The notes under the pieces are model-generated. The model made no database searches, had not been told where the DNA came from, and was given only the letters and a program-made list of their open reading frames with translations. The position numbers were made by a program, and so were the translations under genes. 5,246 nucleotides of DNA from an uncultured Dermatophilus sp. (GTDB lineage Bacteria > Actinomycetota > Actinomycetes > Actinomycetales > Dermatophilaceae): positions 1 to 5,246 of the forward strand of contig CAMCQD010000161.1 in NCBI GenBank assembly GCA_945876925.1. Reading direction: 5' to 3'. Shown piece after piece: positions 4,524-5,246 of the stretch (position 1 is the stretch's first letter; every line of letters begins with the position of its first letter).

Positions 4524-5246
4524 TCAGCGGCTGGCGTATGTGCTGCCGGCCGGTGCCGCCTGCTCGTCACCGGCCGCCCGGGTAGGGTCCGGCAGTGCCT
4601 CGCCGGACTCCTCGCCGCCCAGTCCGCTGCTGCGCATGGCCGCTTCGGCTTCCTCGCCGCGGGCGATCCGCATGCCGTAGAAGGACCGGTACACGAAGAA
4701 CGCCGAGGCGCCGAAGAACACCACCGCCAGCGAATGGGTGAGCACGGTGCTGCCGGTCTGGCTGGCGATCTGCACCGCCAGCTCGACGGCCAGCAGGCCG
4801 AACAAGGTGGTGAACTTGATGACCGGGTTCAGGGCCACCGAGCTGGTGTCCTTGTACGGGTCGCCGACCGTGTCACCGACGATAGTGGCGTCGTGCAGCG
4901 TCGTGCTCTTGGCGTGCAGGTCGACTTCGACGATCTTCTTCGCGTTGTCCCAGGCGCCGCCGGCGTTGGCCATGAAGATCGCCTGGTACAACCCGAAGAT
5001 CGCGATGGACACCAGGTAGCCGATGAAGAAGAACGGCTCCGCGAACGCGAACGCCAGCGTCGAGAAGAACACGCCCATGAACATGTTGAGCATGCCCTTC
5101 TGGGCGTACTGGGTGCAGATCCCGACGACCTTCTTGCTGTCCTCGGTGCTTGCCTTCGCCGCGCCATCGAGCTTGATGTTGTCCTTGATGAACTCGACCG
5201 CCCGGTACGAGCCGGTGGTGACCGCCTGGATGCTCGCGCCGGTGAA
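4524..5246 (-). CDS. hppA: Membrane-bound ion-translocating pyrophosphatase (HppA), C-terminal part
   Basis: Integral membrane enzymes of this family hydrolyse pyrophosphate and pump H+ or Na+ across the membrane. The frame is open to the right edge, so the N-terminal portion is outside; 240 residues are visible. Numbering from the edge, I see ASTEDSKKVVGICTQYAQKGM (32-52), hydrophobic segments at about 54-69 and 72-94, the family signature MANAGGAWDNAKK (92-104) with its catalytic Asp and Lys, GDTVGDPYKDTS (124-135) with further metal/PPi-binding acidic residues, and two more hydrophobic segments at about 143-161 and 168-187. A hydrophilic 49-residue Ala/Glu-rich tail (192-240) ends the protein. 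KDTSSVALN replaces the commoner KDTSGPSLN, and FTGASIQAVTTGSYRAVEFIK replaces the usual FSALTMQAVGRAA type. This resembles a subgroup I associate with Bacteroidetes such as Flavobacterium. The ion and K+ dependence cannot be read, because the deciding residues lie outside. Confidence 0.92.
   Translation of the reverse strand, partial: FTGASIQAVTTGSYRAVEFIKDNIKLDGAAKASTEDSKKVVGICTQYAQKGMLNMFMGVFFSTLAFAFAEPFFFIGYLVSIAIFGLYQAIFMANAGGAWDNAKKIVEVDLHAKSTTLHDATIVGDTVGDPYKDTSSVALNPVIKFTTLFGLLAVELAVQIASQTGSTVLTHSLAVVFFGASAFFVYRSFYGMRIARGEEAEAAMRSSGLGGEESGEALPDPTRAAGDEQAAPAGSTYASR

Noticed and set aside
1..5246. Mobile element, CRISPR array, phage or defence system
   Set aside because: No transposase, integrase, terminal repeats, spaced repeat array or defence-gene motifs are visible; all five genes are ordinary chromosomal families.

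Overview
This window comes from a GC-rich bacterial chromosome, most likely an actinobacterium. The third codon positions are strongly G/C. The intergenic regions carry GC-rich hairpins mostly without T-tracts. The alanine transaminase resembles the mycobacterial type, and the secreted protease has an Ala/Val-rich N-terminal export segment followed by a low-complexity linker. The window looks like core chromosome: I see no phage, transposon, CRISPR, toxin-antitoxin or biosynthetic cluster, and no clearly new system. The interest lies in regulatory DNA and in a few residue changes.

Layout, left to right. Bases 1-725 (+) hold a sirtuin-type NAD-dependent protein deacylase whose 5' end is cut by the window edge. 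Bases 726-1006 are a 281-base control region. It has an 8-bp direct repeat and a possible ECF-sigma promoter ahead of a secreted or membrane-anchored HtrA-like serine protease with a C-terminal PDZ domain (1007-2212, +). That gene converges on an AlaA-type alanine/glutamate aminotransferase (2347-3564, -). The 134 bases between them hold two perfect hairpins, probably a two-way terminator. Bases 3565-3917 contain no gene. They hold the leader and presumed promoter of the aminotransferase, a terminator-shaped hairpin with a T6 run on the opposite strand, and three hairpins, one capped by a G10 run. A two-CBS-domain protein follows (3918-4349, -), then a 16-bp hairpin (4474-4512). Last is the C-terminal 240 residues of a membrane-bound ion-pumping pyrophosphatase (4524 to the right edge, -).

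Working together: the genes do not form one operon. The three minus-strand genes are each separated by strong hairpins and probably have separate transcripts. The loose common theme is energy and stress physiology: NAD-dependent deacylation, extracytoplasmic protein quality control, alanine/glutamate/pyruvate exchange, a nucleotide-sensing CBS module and pyrophosphate-driven ion pumping. No direct functional link between them can be shown from sequence alone.
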